A program made the position numbers and the translations under genes. From Pseudomonas coleopterorum (GTDB lineage: Bacteria; Pseudomonadota; Gammaproteobacteria; Pseudomonadales; Pseudomonadaceae), in contig NZ_FNTZ01000001.1 of assembly GCF_900105555.1 (NCBI RefSeq), positions 2,170,001 to 2,234,000 on the forward strand: DNA of 64,000 nucleotides, in the 5' to 3' direction. A model generated the notes under the pieces. It was not told the origin of the DNA and did no database searches. It saw only the letters and a list, made by a program, of their open reading frames with translations. Of the stretch, positions 7,486 through 17,178 are shown in pieces (the stretch's first letter is position 1; each line of letters opens with the position of its first letter).

Positions 7486-8658
7486 ATGCACAAGACAGGA
7501 ATGGGGTTCGTCGGTGGTGGAGAGGGGTCTTTCATCGCCAAGGCACACCGTCAGGCCGCCGCGCTGGACGGACGTTTCGAACTGGTGTGCGGCGCCTTCA
7601 GCCGTGATCCCTCGAATAACCGGCGGACGGGCAATGCCTTGGGGCTTCAGCCGGCGCGTACCTACGCGGACTGGCAACAGATGATCGAGGCCGAATCACG
7701 CCTGCCCAGTGACCAGCGCATGCAACTGGTGGTGAACGTCACACCCAATCATCTTCATGCCCCGGTCGCTCGGCAGGCCATTCAGGCAGGCTTTCACGTG
7801 TTCAGCGAAAAACCCGCCGCCTTGAACCTGGCCGAGTTGCAGGGCCTCGATCGCGTGTTGCTCGGCAGCGATCGCCTGTACGGTCTGGCCCACGTTTACC
7901 TGGGTTACCCCATGGTGTGGGAAGCCCGCGAGTTGGTGCGCAACGGCGTGATTGGCAAGGTGCGCAAAGTCATCGTCGAATACCCCCAAGGTTGGCTGAG
8001 CCAAGACATCGCCCGCGATGGCAACAAACAGGCCGACTGGCGTGACAACCCGGAACAGTCCGGTATCGGCGGCTGCATCGGCGACATCGGCACCCATGCG
8101 TTCAGTCTTGCCGAGTTCGTCGCCGATCAGCAGGTGCACGCCCTCAGCGCCATGCTCGGCTCCCACATCGAGGGCCGCCGGCTGGACGACGATGCCAGCA
8201 TGCTGTTCAAGATGAGCGGCGGCGCGAGCGGCGTGCTCATTGCCAGCCAGGTCTGCGCTGGGGAAGAAAATCCGCTGAAGATCCGCGTCTACGGTGAGCG
8301 CGGCGCACTGGAATGGCGTCAGGAAGAGCCGTCCAGCCTGATTCACCGTTCGCTGGATCAGCCCATGCGTGTCCTGCGCTCGGGCCTCGGGCAGCCGTGG
8401 CTCAGCGCGGCTGCCACACGACGGATGCGTCTGCCCGCCGGTCATCCCGAGGGTTACCTGGAGGCGATGGCCAATCTCTACGTGGATTTCGCCGATGCCA
8501 TCCAGGCTGGTGGCGGCGGCAACCAGGCACCGGGTGTGCCGGGCATGGAGGTGGGTCTGCGTGGAATGGCCTTCATCGAAACCGCCATCGCCAGCCACCG
8601 CAGCGATGCCAAGTGGACCGAGTTGGTCTGTCCTCTGCACTCACGGAGCCTTTCATGA
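7486..8658 (+). CDS. Gfo/Idh/MocA-family NAD(P)-dependent oxidoreductase
   Basis: Sugar or cyclitol dehydrogenase of 390 residues. The N-terminal Rossmann motif GFVGGGEGSFIAKAHRQA is followed by NVTPNHLHAPVA and FSEKPAALN. EKP carries the conserved catalytic lysine. GGCIGDIGTHAFSLAEFV supplies the Asp/His of the active site. The ATG at 7486 is preferred over a TTG at 7471 because GAGG lies nine bases before it. Its TGA overlaps the ATG of the next gene (ATGA), so the two are translationally coupled. Pairing with a TIM-barrel isomerase and a transporter suggests a 3-keto-glycoside or inositol-type route, as in YcjS/YcjR operons. The substrate is unknown. Confidence 0.88.
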   Translation: MHKTGMGFVGGGEGSFIAKAHRQAAALDGRFELVCGAFSRDPSNNRRTGNALGLQPARTYADWQQMIEAESRLPSDQRMQLVVNVTPNHLHAPVARQAIQAGFHVFSEKPAALNLAELQGLDRVLLGSDRLYGLAHVYLGYPMVWEARELVRNGVIGKVRKVIVEYPQGWLSQDIARDGNKQADWRDNPEQSGIGGCIGDIGTHAFSLAEFVADQQVHALSAMLGSHIEGRRLDDDASMLFKMSGGASGVLIASQVCAGEENPLKIRVYGERGALEWRQEEPSSLIHRSLDQPMRVLRSGLGQPWLSAAATRRMRLPAGHPEGYLEAMANLYVDFADAIQAGGGGNQAPGVPGMEVGLRGMAFIETAIASHRSDAKWTELVCPLHSRSLS

Positions 8659-9734
8659 TGAGCGTTGCAACCGAACACGGCCTGCGTGGGCCGGGCATAT
8701 TTCTGGCCCAGTTCATGTCCGACCAAGCGCCTTTCGACAGCCTGGCCAACATCGCCAGCTGGGCCGCATCCCAGGGGTACAAGGCCATTCAATTGCCCAC
8801 GCTGGGCACTCGCTACATCGATCTGGAACGAGCCGCGCACAGTCAGACGTACTGCGACGAACTCAACGCCATTTGCGCAAACGCCGGCGTCCAGATCAGC
8901 GAGCTGTCCACCCATCTGCAAGGTCAACTGGTGGCGGTGCATCCGGCTTTCGATGCGGTGTTCGACGAGTTTGCGCCGGTCCACGTGCGCGGTCGGCCCC
9001 AGGCCCGAACGCAATGGGCCAGCGACCAGCTCAAGCTTGCTGCCCGTGCCAGCCAGCGGCTGGGTCTGAAAGCCCACGCGCCCTTTTCCGGTGCGCTGCT
9101 GTGGCCCTATGTCTACCCGTGGCCGCAGCGGCCAAAGGGTCTGGTCGAACAAGGGTTCGCCGAACTCGCCAGGCGCTGGCTGCCCATCCTCGATTGCTTC
9201 GAAGACGCTGGCGTCGACCTGTGCTACGAGATCCACCCCGGCGAAGATCTGCACGATGGTGCTTCGTTCGAGCGTTTTCTGCAGGCGGTCGACCACCATC
9301 GGCGGGCCGCAATTCTCTACGACCCCAGCCACCTGCTGCTGCAGCAGATGGACTATCTGGGCTTCATCGACCGCTATCACGCGCGCATCCGCATGTTCCA
9401 TGTCAAGGATGCCGAGTTTCGTCCCGATGCGCGCGCGGGTGTCTACGGGGGTTATCAGGATTGGGTCGATCGGCCTGGACGCTTCCGCTCCCTGGGCGAC
9501 GGTCAGGTGGATTTCAAATCGATCTTCAGCAAGTTGACCCAATACGGATTCGATGGCTGGGCCGTGCTGGAGTGGGAATGCTGCCTGAAGGATTCGGCGC
9601 AAGGCGCAGGTGAGGGGGCCGCGTTCATCGAGCGCCATATGATCACACGCACCCAACGGGCCTTCGACGATTTCGCCGGGGTGTCTGCCGATGTTCATTC
9701 CAACCGGCGATTACTGGGCCTGCCTGAAGACTGA
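8655..9734 (+). CDS. Sugar phosphate isomerase/epimerase family TIM-barrel protein
   Basis: Xylose-isomerase-like TIM barrel of 359 residues. Metal and substrate ligands are visible in CYEIHPGEDLHDG (Glu, His), ILYDPSHLLLQQMDY (Asp, His), MFHVKDAEF (His, Asp) and WAVLEWEC (Glu). These correspond to the ligand set of the AP-endonuclease-2/IolE/YcjR superfamily. No signal peptide. The ATG overlaps the stop of the dehydrogenase, with CGGAG six bases upstream. With its neighbour it probably isomerises or epimerises a keto-sugar produced by that oxidoreductase; the precise reaction is not readable from sequence. Confidence 0.87.
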   Translation: MMSVATEHGLRGPGIFLAQFMSDQAPFDSLANIASWAASQGYKAIQLPTLGTRYIDLERAAHSQTYCDELNAICANAGVQISELSTHLQGQLVAVHPAFDAVFDEFAPVHVRGRPQARTQWASDQLKLAARASQRLGLKAHAPFSGALLWPYVYPWPQRPKGLVEQGFAELARRWLPILDCFEDAGVDLCYEIHPGEDLHDGASFERFLQAVDHHRRAAILYDPSHLLLQQMDYLGFIDRYHARIRMFHVKDAEFRPDARAGVYGGYQDWVDRPGRFRSLGDGQVDFKSIFSKLTQYGFDGWAVLEWECCLKDSAQGAGEGAAFIERHMITRTQRAFDDFAGVSADVHSNRRLLGLPED

Positions 9735-9786
9735 AACCTGCGAGCCTTCGACCGACATCTGCCATAACAATAAAACGGTGAGCGCA

Positions 9787-11010
9787 ATGAAAACCATGAA
9801 CGCGCGATTGAGCGTGATGATGTTCCTGCAGTTCTTCATCTGGGGTGGCTGGTTCGTCACCCTGGGCACCTTTCTGGCGACGGGACTGGGGGCGAGCGGC
9901 GGCCAGATCGGCCTGGCGTTCTCCACGCAATCGTGGGGAGCGATCATTGCCCCGTTCGTCATTGGTCTGATCGCCGACCGCTGGTTCAACGCCGAGCGCA
10001 TCCTGGCCGTGCTTCACCTGCTGGGCGCGGTGCTGTTGTATCAGCTGTATCGAGCAGCGGATTTCGCCACGTTCTATCCCTATGTCCTGGCCTACATGAT
10101 TGCCTACATGCCCACCCTGGCCCTGGTGAACTCGGTCGCCTTCCGGCAGATGCAGGATCCGGCGCGGGAATTTTCCCGTATCCGAGTATGGGGCACGATC
10201 GGCTGGATCGTGGCCGGTCTGGTCATCAGCATGGTGTTCGCGTGGGATTCGGCGCCAGGCATTGCGGGCGGAGCACTGCGCAATACCTTCCTGATGTCGG
10301 CCATCGCCTCTCTGCTGCTCGGTTTCTACAGCTTCACGTTGCCCGCCACCGTGCCCCTGCAAACCAGCGGCGAGCGCCGGGGACTGCGCCAGGTGTTGGG
10401 CCTGGATGCACTCGGGTTGCTGAAGGATCGCAGCTATCTGATCTTCTTCCTGGCCTCGATCCTGATCTGCATACCGTTGGCGTTCTATTACCAGAACGCC
10501 AACCCGTTCCTGGCCGAGATCGGTGTCGCCAATCCCACGGCAAAAATGGCGATCGGGCAGGTGTCCGAAGTGCTGTTCATGCTACTGCTGCCGTTGTTCA
10601 TTGCCCGTTTCGGGATCAAGATCGCGCTGCTGGTGGGCATGCTCGCCTGGGTGCTGCGCTACGTGTTGTTCGCCTACGGCAGCGGCGGTGAAGCGGTCGC
10701 GCTGCTGCTGATCGGTATCGCGCTGCATGGCGTGTGCTACGACTTTTTCTTCGTCTGCGGGCAGATCTACACCGACGCCAAAACCCCCGAGCGCTTTCGC
10801 AGCTCGGCACAGGGGTTGATCACGCTGGCCACCTATGGGCTGGGCATGCTGATCGGGTTCTGGGTAGCAGGGAAGGTGACCGACCACTACGCATCGGGAA
10901 TGCTGCATGACTGGCGGAGTATCTGGCTGTTTCCGGCCGGGTTCGCAGCCGTGGTGCTTGTAGGGTTTTGCCTGATGTTCCGGCCCGAGCGGCGCGTGCA
11001 GGGGTTATGA
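9787..11010 (+). CDS. MFS transporter, nucleoside:H+ symporter (NupG/XapB-like) type
   Basis: A 407-residue inner-membrane protein with about 12 helices. It begins MKTMNARLSVMMFLQFFIWGGWFVTLGTF, the signature opening of the nucleoside:H+ symporter group. FSRIRVWGTIGWIVAGLVI is a second family hallmark. It follows the oxidoreductase and isomerase genes by about 50 bases and is probably in the same operon under the LacI-type repressor. It likely imports the carbohydrate or glycoside those enzymes process rather than a nucleoside, but that is inference. The start at 9787 was chosen because upstream in-frame sequence overlaps the isomerase in another frame and lacks hydrophobic character. Confidence 0.85.
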   Translation: MKTMNARLSVMMFLQFFIWGGWFVTLGTFLATGLGASGGQIGLAFSTQSWGAIIAPFVIGLIADRWFNAERILAVLHLLGAVLLYQLYRAADFATFYPYVLAYMIAYMPTLALVNSVAFRQMQDPAREFSRIRVWGTIGWIVAGLVISMVFAWDSAPGIAGGALRNTFLMSAIASLLLGFYSFTLPATVPLQTSGERRGLRQVLGLDALGLLKDRSYLIFFLASILICIPLAFYYQNANPFLAEIGVANPTAKMAIGQVSEVLFMLLLPLFIARFGIKIALLVGMLAWVLRYVLFAYGSGGEAVALLLIGIALHGVCYDFFFVCGQIYTDAKTPERFRSSAQGLITLATYGLGMLIGFWVAGKVTDHYASGMLHDWRSIWLFPAGFAAVVLVGFCLMFRPERRVQGL

Positions 11011-11024
11011 ACGTCAGGGAACAG

Positions 11025-12638
11025 TCACCCGGCCATTTGCATCAACCAGTCCTGCCGCATCTGCGGCACGGCTTCGACCAGGCGCCGGGTGTAGTCGTCC
11101 AGCGGTGCGCTGAGCGCCTCGGCCGTACGGCCGTGCTGAACAATGCGTCCGTCGTGCAGCACGGCGACCTCGTGGGCAATTTCCCTGGCGACGTGCAGGT
11201 CATGGGTGATGAACAGATAGGACACGCCTGTTTCACTTTGCAGCCGTCGCAGCAATGCCAACACGTCCAGGGCAACCAGTGGGTCGAGGGCCGAGGTCGG
11301 TTCATCGCAGATGATCAGGGCGGGTTCTGCAGCCAGGGCACGGGCGATGCAGACGCGTTGTTTCTGCCCACCGGAAAGGGTGTGCGGAAGTCGCTTCGCA
11401 GTGTCCGCAGGCAGGCCGACCTGTTCGAGCAATTCGGCCACGCGCCGTTGCCGTAGCGGTCGGCTCAGCCTGGTGAATGTCTGCACGGCGCGCTCCAGTT
11501 GATCGCCGATGCAGAGTCTGGGGTTGAGTGCGTTGTCCGGAATCTGATGGACCATCTGGATCTGTTGCAGATGCTCACGGGTCCGCCGACTCAGGCTTGG
11601 GGGCAACGGCTGGCCGTTGAGCGTCATCGACCCGCCCACGTCGCCGAGCAGGCCGCAGATGGCTCTGCCCAAGGTCGACTTGCCTGATCCGGATTCACCG
11701 ATCAGCGCCAGCGTGCGTCCTTGGCAAAGGCTCAATGAGAGGTCGTCGAGCACCGGTCGCTGCCGGTAACTTGCGGTCAGCGAGCGGATGACCAGCAGCT
11801 CAGCTGCTGCGGCATCTGTGCTACCCAAGGTGCGACCCGCGCGCCCGGCGCTGAGCAGATCCTGGGTGTAGCCCTGCGCCGGACGCTGGAGGATCTGCTC
11901 GGTGGTGCCATGCTCCACACATCGCCCATGACGCAGCACCATGATCTGGTCAGCCAGTTGTGCGACCACTGCCAGATCGTGGCTGATATAGATCGCCGCA
12001 ACACCTGCCTGGCGAATCACCTGAGCGATCGCTTGCAGAATCCCCAGTTGGGTGACGACGTCCAGTGCCGTGGTCGGTTCGTCGAAAACGATCAACTGCG
12101 GCGAACTGCACAGGGCCATGGCGATCATCGCCCGCTGCAGTTGCCCGCCCGAGACCTGATGAGGGTAGCGTGAAAAGAACGCTTCAGGCTGTGGCAGCGA
12201 GAACTGGGCGAACAGCTCCAGTGCCCGCGCCTTGGCGGTTTGTGCGTCCATCAGCCCGTGCAGTTGCGCGGCCTCGATCACCTGGGCTCCGATGGTAAGG
12301 GCTGGATTGAACGCCGATCCGGCGGATTGAGCGACGTAGGCAATGCGCTTGCCGCGAATCCGGCGCAACTCGGGCTCCGACAGGTGCAGAAGGTCGCGCC
12401 CTTCGAACAGGATACGTCCGCCGGCAACCGCCATGCCTTCGCGCAGATGACCGAGCAGGGCCTGCCCGATGGTCGACTTGCCTGCCCCCGATTCGCCAAT
12501 CAAGCCCAGTACTTCGCCTGCCTCGAGGCTGAAGCAGACGTCGTCGACCAACAGCCGTCCAGGCTCGCCCTTGGCAGCGATTCGCAGCTGCTCGACACGC
12601 AACAGCGGCGCCGTTGCAACCGGAGTGAAATCAACCAT
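11025..12638 (-). CDS. Dipeptide-type ABC transporter, two fused ATPase domains
   Basis: A 537-residue fusion of the two ATPases (DppD-like then DppF-like) of a peptide-family importer. Walker A motifs are GESGAGKST and GESGSGKST. ABC signatures are VSGGQLQRAM and LSGGQKQRVC. Walker B motifs are LIVFDEPTTALD and LIICDEPTSALD. Its ATG overlaps the end of the upstream permease gene by eight bases, so it is the last gene of the operon running left from 16920. It energises uptake of the substrate captured by the binding protein at 14457-16001. Confidence 0.94.
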   Translation of the reverse strand: MVDFTPVATAPLLRVEQLRIAAKGEPGRLLVDDVCFSLEAGEVLGLIGESGAGKSTIGQALLGHLREGMAVAGGRILFEGRDLLHLSEPELRRIRGKRIAYVAQSAGSAFNPALTIGAQVIEAAQLHGLMDAQTAKARALELFAQFSLPQPEAFFSRYPHQVSGGQLQRAMIAMALCSSPQLIVFDEPTTALDVVTQLGILQAIAQVIRQAGVAAIYISHDLAVVAQLADQIMVLRHGRCVEHGTTEQILQRPAQGYTQDLLSAGRAGRTLGSTDAAAAELLVIRSLTASYRQRPVLDDLSLSLCQGRTLALIGESGSGKSTLGRAICGLLGDVGGSMTLNGQPLPPSLSRRTREHLQQIQMVHQIPDNALNPRLCIGDQLERAVQTFTRLSRPLRQRRVAELLEQVGLPADTAKRLPHTLSGGQKQRVCIARALAAEPALIICDEPTSALDPLVALDVLALLRRLQSETGVSYLFITHDLHVAREIAHEVAVLHDGRIVQHGRTAEALSAPLDDYTRRLVEAVPQMRQDWLMQMAG

Positions 12639-13452
12639 GGTTGCGCGCTCCCCATTGGCGGGTGTTGGTCCCCAGCAGCCAGTCGGCCAGGCTATTGATG
12701 CACAGCGCCAACGCGGCGATCGCCGCGCCGGGTACCAGCGCTGCCCAGACCCCGAACAGGACACCGTCCTTGTTGTCCCTGGCCAGTCCGCCCCAGTCGG
12801 CGGTGGGTGGCTGGATACCGAGACCCAGGAACGACAGCGCGGAAAGAAACAGCAGAATGAACACGAACCGCAGAGCGAACTCGGCAATCAGGATCGGCAA
12901 CGCATTGGGCAGGATCTCCCGCAACAGAATCCAGCCCAGGCGCTCGCCGCGCATGCGCGCCACATCGATGAACTCCATGGCGGCGATGTCCACGGCCACG
13001 GCGCGGGCCACGCGCAGGATACGGGTGGCCTCCAGCACCCCGAGCACCAGAATGATCACACCCAGGGTCTTGGGCAGCGTTGCCAGAATGACCAACGCCA
13101 GAATCAGCGTCGGTATGGCCATGAGCACATCGTTGACCCGCGAGATCAGTTGGTCGATCCACCCCCCTGCAGCACCGGCGATGAAACCCAGCGTCGTGCC
13201 ACACACGAAGGCCACCACCGCCGCAGCGGCGGTCACCGACAATGACGTGCGCGTACCCCAGATCAACCGTGACAGCAGGTCGCGACCCAGGTTGTCGGTG
13301 CCCAGGGGGGCCAGCGCCGACGGCAGGTCCCATGCGGAGCCGATCACCTGATCGGGGGAGTGAGGCGCCAGCCAGGGCGCGAGGAGGGCGACGACCACGA
13401 ACAGGATCAGGCCGACGATGCCGGGCAGGTGAACGATTCTTGGAGCGGGCAT
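12631..13452 (-). CDS. Peptide-type ABC transporter permease (DppC-like)
   Basis: Inner-membrane permease of 273 residues with about five to six helices. An N-terminal anchor is followed by the DppC-type APLGTDNLGRDLLSRLIWGTR. The coupling-helix EAA motif region is EFIDVARMRGERLGWILLREILPN. A C-terminal FLSALSFLGLGIQPPTADWG is diagnostic of the DppC family. It pairs with the DppB-like permease immediately upstream (three bases between genes) and overlaps the ATPase gene downstream. Confidence 0.94.
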   Translation of the reverse strand: MPAPRIVHLPGIVGLILFVVVALLAPWLAPHSPDQVIGSAWDLPSALAPLGTDNLGRDLLSRLIWGTRTSLSVTAAAAVVAFVCGTTLGFIAGAAGGWIDQLISRVNDVLMAIPTLILALVILATLPKTLGVIILVLGVLEATRILRVARAVAVDIAAMEFIDVARMRGERLGWILLREILPNALPILIAEFALRFVFILLFLSALSFLGLGIQPPTADWGGLARDNKDGVLFGVWAALVPGAAIAALALCINSLADWLLGTNTRQWGARNHG

Positions 13453-13455
13453 GGA

Positions 13456-14451
13456 CTAGTTTCCGTGGCGTAGACGGGGATTGGTCAACAGCGCAATCAC
13501 ATCGGCGAACAGATTGAGCAGGATGTAGATGGCTGCCAGGACCAACGCACAGCCCTGCACGACAGGCACGTCGCGCTTGGCGATGCTGTCGACCAGGTAT
13601 TGGCCCAGGCCGGGATACACGAAAACGTTCTCCACGATCACCACACCCACCATCAAATAGGCCAGGTTCAACACGATGACATTGATGATCGGTCCCCAGG
13701 CGTTGGGCAGCACATGGCGCCACAACACCCGCATCGGCGAGAGGCCCTTGAGCACGGCGGTGTCGACATAGCTGCTGCGCTGGGCGCTGAGCAATGCTGC
13801 GCGGGTCATGTTGCTCATGTGACCGAGCACGGCCAGCACCAGCGTGGCACCGGGAAGCACGATCGCCAGCAACCGCTCCGACAACGGCATGCCCAGTTGC
13901 ACGCTGCTGTTGCTGGGCAGCCAGGCAAGGGTCATGGAGAAGACGAAGATCAGCAGATAACCCGAGAAAAACTCCGGCAAGGCCACGGTCATACGACTGA
14001 ACAGGTTCAGCAGTCCGTCGATCCAGCCACCGTGAAAACGGACTGAAACCAGACCCATGAGCAGCGCCAGGGGCACCGCCACCAGCGCCGTGCTGCCGGC
14101 CAGGAACACGGTGTTCTGCAGCCGTTCCGAGAGCGCGACGGAAATGTTTTCCCGTGAAGTCAGGCTGATGCCGAAATCGCCCTGCAGGATTCCGCCCAGC
14201 CAGTGCAGATACCGCCAGCCCGCCGGCTGATCCAGCCCCAGTTGCAGCTTCAGCGTCTGAATGGCCGCAGGGGTCGCGGATTGACCGAGGATCGCGGTGG
14301 CGGTATCGCCGGGCAGCAGGTTCAGGCCGATGAAGATCAACAGCGAAGTGGCCAGCAGCATCGCCAGGCCGACCGCCAACCGTCGCACGATCAGGCTTGT
14401 TAAGAGGCTTTGCCCTTCTGCGCCTACGCTAACCGGCAATGTCGCAGGCAT
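13456..14451 (-). CDS. Peptide-type ABC transporter permease (DppB-like)
   Basis: Inner-membrane permease of 331 residues. An N-terminal helix is followed by LLPGDTATAILG and LKLQLGLDQP, typical of DppB. The EAA region is YVDTAVLKGLSPMRVLWRHVLPN and the C-terminal conserved helix is VIVENVFVYPGLGQYLVDSI. It starts six bases before the end of the binding-protein gene region, so translation is probably coupled. It forms the channel with the DppC-like protein. Confidence 0.94.
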   Translation of the reverse strand: MPATLPVSVGAEGQSLLTSLIVRRLAVGLAMLLATSLLIFIGLNLLPGDTATAILGQSATPAAIQTLKLQLGLDQPAGWRYLHWLGGILQGDFGISLTSRENISVALSERLQNTVFLAGSTALVAVPLALLMGLVSVRFHGGWIDGLLNLFSRMTVALPEFFSGYLLIFVFSMTLAWLPSNSSVQLGMPLSERLLAIVLPGATLVLAVLGHMSNMTRAALLSAQRSSYVDTAVLKGLSPMRVLWRHVLPNAWGPIINVIVLNLAYLMVGVVIVENVFVYPGLGQYLVDSIAKRDVPVVQGCALVLAAIYILLNLFADVIALLTNPRLRHGN

Positions 14452-14456
14452 GATGG

Positions 14457-16001
14457 CTATCCTTCCAGCCAGACTTTTTCGGCGGCGCGGTTGCCGCTCA
14501 GCGGCACCCCAGGCACCGACTTGAAGCCCTTCACATTGCTGCGCGTGGCCGCCAGCGCGTCGGCGTACAGCGGGATGACTTCACTGCTCTGATCCACCAG
14601 CATCAGCTGGATGTCATGGTAGATCTGGCGGCGCTTGTCTTCATCGGTTTCGCCGCGCGCAGCCTTGACCAGTTGATCGAACGCCGGGACCCGCCAGGCC
14701 GATTCGTTCCACGGCGCATTGCTGGTGAACACCATGGACAGCAGGGCATCGGCAGTGGGCCGCGCGCCCCAGTTGGAGGTGCAGAATGGCTTCTTCAGCC
14801 AGGTATCGGTCCAGAAGGCGTCGTTCGGTACGCGCTCGATGGCCAGGGGAATGCCGGCTTTTTGCGCCGACTGCTGATACAACTGAGCGGCATCCACCGC
14901 CCCCGGAAAGCCGGCGTCTGCCGCGTGCAGCGTGAGCGGTCCGGCGAAGCCCGCCTTTTGCCAGTGGAAGCGCGCGCGATCGGGATCGTAGGGACGCTGC
15001 GGAATGTCCTTGGCGAAATACCGGTTCGAGGGGAAGACCGGGTTGTCGTTGCCCACCGAGCCATAGCCGCCCAGCACCGTGTCGATCAGCTGTTGCCGAT
15101 CCACGGCGTACTTGAGCGCCAGTCGCCCATCAAGGGAATCGAACGGCGCGACATTGGCCAGGCCCGGCAGCGTGAAGATCTGGCTGTCCTTGTCGCGGAT
15201 CAGCTGGATCGACGGCATCTTTTCGATGCGACCGACAATGCGTGGGTTGACCCGATTGATGATCTGCACCGAACCGCTGACCAGCGCCGCCACCCTTGCG
15301 GTCGAATCATTCATGGCCAGGGTTTCGACCGAATCGACGTGGCCGCGGGAAGGGTTCCAGTGATTGGGATTGCGCCTGACCAACATGCGCACCCCCGGCT
15401 GGAAGTTTTCCAGGATGAAGGCCCCGGTACCGATGGCTTTTTCGAAAGGTTCGTTTTCGGCAGTGATCACGAAATGGACCGCCGAAAGCAATGCGATGAA
15501 CTCGACGTTCGGATCTGCCAGCGTGATGGTGACTTCGTGCTCGGCGCTGGCCCGCAGGTCCGTGACCGGCTCCAGATACACCTTGACGGGCGACGACGAT
15601 TTCTCGTCGCGGTGGTGATTGAGCGACCACACGACGTCCTTTGCGCTCAACGACCGGCCGTCATGGAATTGCACGCCTTTACGGATGTTCAACACCCATT
15701 TGCGGCCACCGTCGGCGCTGGACCAGGATTCGGCGAGTGAGGGAACTATGGCTCCGGTGTCATCGACTTCCACCAGCGCGTTGAACAGCTGGCTGCCGGT
15801 GACGTACATCCAGCTTTCGAACCAGAAGGCAGGGTCGAGGCGGTCGGTGGTGGAGGCGTTGTCCAACCCGACCACCAGATGCCCGCCTTTTTTCGGTTCC
15901 AGGCTGTCCTGTGCGAAGCCTCGCAAAGGCCAGGCAGAGGCCATCGCCGCCGTCATGGCCGCCGCACCGGTGCCCTTGATGAAAGAACGACGATCAAACA
16001 T
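14457..16001 (-). CDS. ABC transporter substrate-binding protein, family 5 (DppA/OppA-like), Tat signal
   Basis: Periplasmic binding protein of 514 residues. The N-terminus MFDRRSFIKG carries a twin-arginine motif, then a hydrophobic stretch ending near AWPLRGFAQ, so Tat export is predicted. GGHLVVGLDNASTTDRLDPA begins the mature SBP-5 domain and WVLNIRKGVQFHDGRSLSAKDVVWS is the family signature. The gene overlaps the stop of the homocysteine S-methyltransferase gene by eight bases and is followed by both permeases and the fused ATPase. That enzyme neighbour suggests a methylated sulfur compound or peptide as substrate, but this is a guess from context. Confidence 0.92.
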   Translation of the reverse strand: MFDRRSFIKGTGAAAMTAAMASAWPLRGFAQDSLEPKKGGHLVVGLDNASTTDRLDPAFWFESWMYVTGSQLFNALVEVDDTGAIVPSLAESWSSADGGRKWVLNIRKGVQFHDGRSLSAKDVVWSLNHHRDEKSSSPVKVYLEPVTDLRASAEHEVTITLADPNVEFIALLSAVHFVITAENEPFEKAIGTGAFILENFQPGVRMLVRRNPNHWNPSRGHVDSVETLAMNDSTARVAALVSGSVQIINRVNPRIVGRIEKMPSIQLIRDKDSQIFTLPGLANVAPFDSLDGRLALKYAVDRQQLIDTVLGGYGSVGNDNPVFPSNRYFAKDIPQRPYDPDRARFHWQKAGFAGPLTLHAADAGFPGAVDAAQLYQQSAQKAGIPLAIERVPNDAFWTDTWLKKPFCTSNWGARPTADALLSMVFTSNAPWNESAWRVPAFDQLVKAARGETDEDKRRQIYHDIQLMLVDQSSEVIPLYADALAATRSNVKGFKSVPGVPLSGNRAAEKVWLEG

Positions 16002-16920
16002 GCAAGGCATCCTGTGCAGCGGGGGCAAGGTCAGCGTCGACCAGGGCGCTCGACAGCGCGTGAATGTGTTCCGGGCCGATGCCACAGCAACCGCCGACGA
16101 TACTTGCCCCTTGGGCGACCCACTCCTGAGCCCAACGCAGATAGTTGCCTGGCTCGGTGTCCCGCCGCATCGCACTGAGGCCGACGTTGGCCCCACGTTT
16201 CTGATCCGAAGGTTCGAAGGCGTTGGCATAGATGCCCAGCGCGGAATTGCTCTGGGTGCCCGCTTCGAGCAGGGCCGCACTCATGACTTCAGGCGGGCTG
16301 CAGTTGAACAGAATGGCCGCCGCGTTCAGCTGCGTCGCAGCCGCGACGGCTGCAGTGATGCTTTCCCCGGAGCGCAGTTGAGCTTTGCCCTGAGTATTGA
16401 GTGCATCATCCAGGGTGAAGGAAAACCAGCGCGGACGTGGGTCGTCCTTGAGCAGATCGGCGACCAGCCGCACCTCGGCAATGGAACTCTGGGTCTCGGC
16501 CAGCCACAGATCGACCTGATCACTCAAGGCATCGATCAGCACCTGAAGAATCCTGGCCGCCTGCACCGGCTCGAACAGATCCGGACGATACGAGCCCAGC
16601 GCAGGAGGTAACGACCCCGCAACCCGAACGCTCTGCGCGCTGGCATCGGCCGCATCGCGAGCGATGGCACCCGCCAGGCGCGCCAGGGCCGCCCCATCGC
16701 GTTCGAAGCGCGCATCGCCGATGTGAAAAGGCACCACGGCGTAGCTGTTGGTCGTGATGATCTGCGCACCGGCCTCGATGAAAGCGTCGTGGGCCTGCCG
16801 CACATATTCAGGTGCCTCGATCAACGCCAGTGCCGACCATTCCGGCTGCCGAAACGGTGCGCCATTGCGCGACAACTCACGGCCCATGCCGCCGTCAAGA
16901 ATTTGAAGCTGTTTGGCCAT
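15994..16920 (-). CDS. Homocysteine S-methyltransferase family protein
   Basis: Zinc-dependent methyltransferase of 308 residues that would transfer a methyl group, e.g. from S-methylmethionine, to homocysteine to give methionine. The start MAKQLQILDGGMGREL matches the family opening. Zinc ligands are visible: one Cys in LFNCSPPEV and the Cys pair in GGCCGIGPEHI. The ATG at 16920 is preferred; upstream in-frame residues are unrelated. It is the first gene of a five-gene leftward operon with a complete peptide-type ABC importer. The link of methyltransferase and importer suggests scavenging of S-methylated compounds, which plants make. A betaine-type methyl donor cannot be excluded. Confidence 0.9.
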   Translation of the reverse strand: MAKQLQILDGGMGRELSRNGAPFRQPEWSALALIEAPEYVRQAHDAFIEAGAQIITTNSYAVVPFHIGDARFERDGAALARLAGAIARDAADASAQSVRVAGSLPPALGSYRPDLFEPVQAARILQVLIDALSDQVDLWLAETQSSIAEVRLVADLLKDDPRPRWFSFTLDDALNTQGKAQLRSGESITAAVAAATQLNAAAILFNCSPPEVMSAALLEAGTQSNSALGIYANAFEPSDQKRGANVGLSAMRRDTEPGNYLRWAQEWVAQGASIVGGCCGIGPEHIHALSSALVDADLAPAAQDALHV

Positions 16921-17178
16921 TGTTGGTATCCGAGATCCAGATAAGAAGTAGGTCGGTCCTGCAGCACTGGAAGATAAGTGCTGTATTAACGCGTAGGGCT
17001 CCGACACAAAGAGCAGCGATAGTGTGTTGAAGCCGCCGGCATTCAAGGCGTGCTTAGATTGAATAGAAATATAAATGCTGCTGCAACTTCCGTGGTGGAA
17101 TAGCGAGCTGGGTTTTAGCTATATATTGAAGTACTGTTTGCTGAGCAACAGTGATTCAACACGTTGTGATTTAGCGGA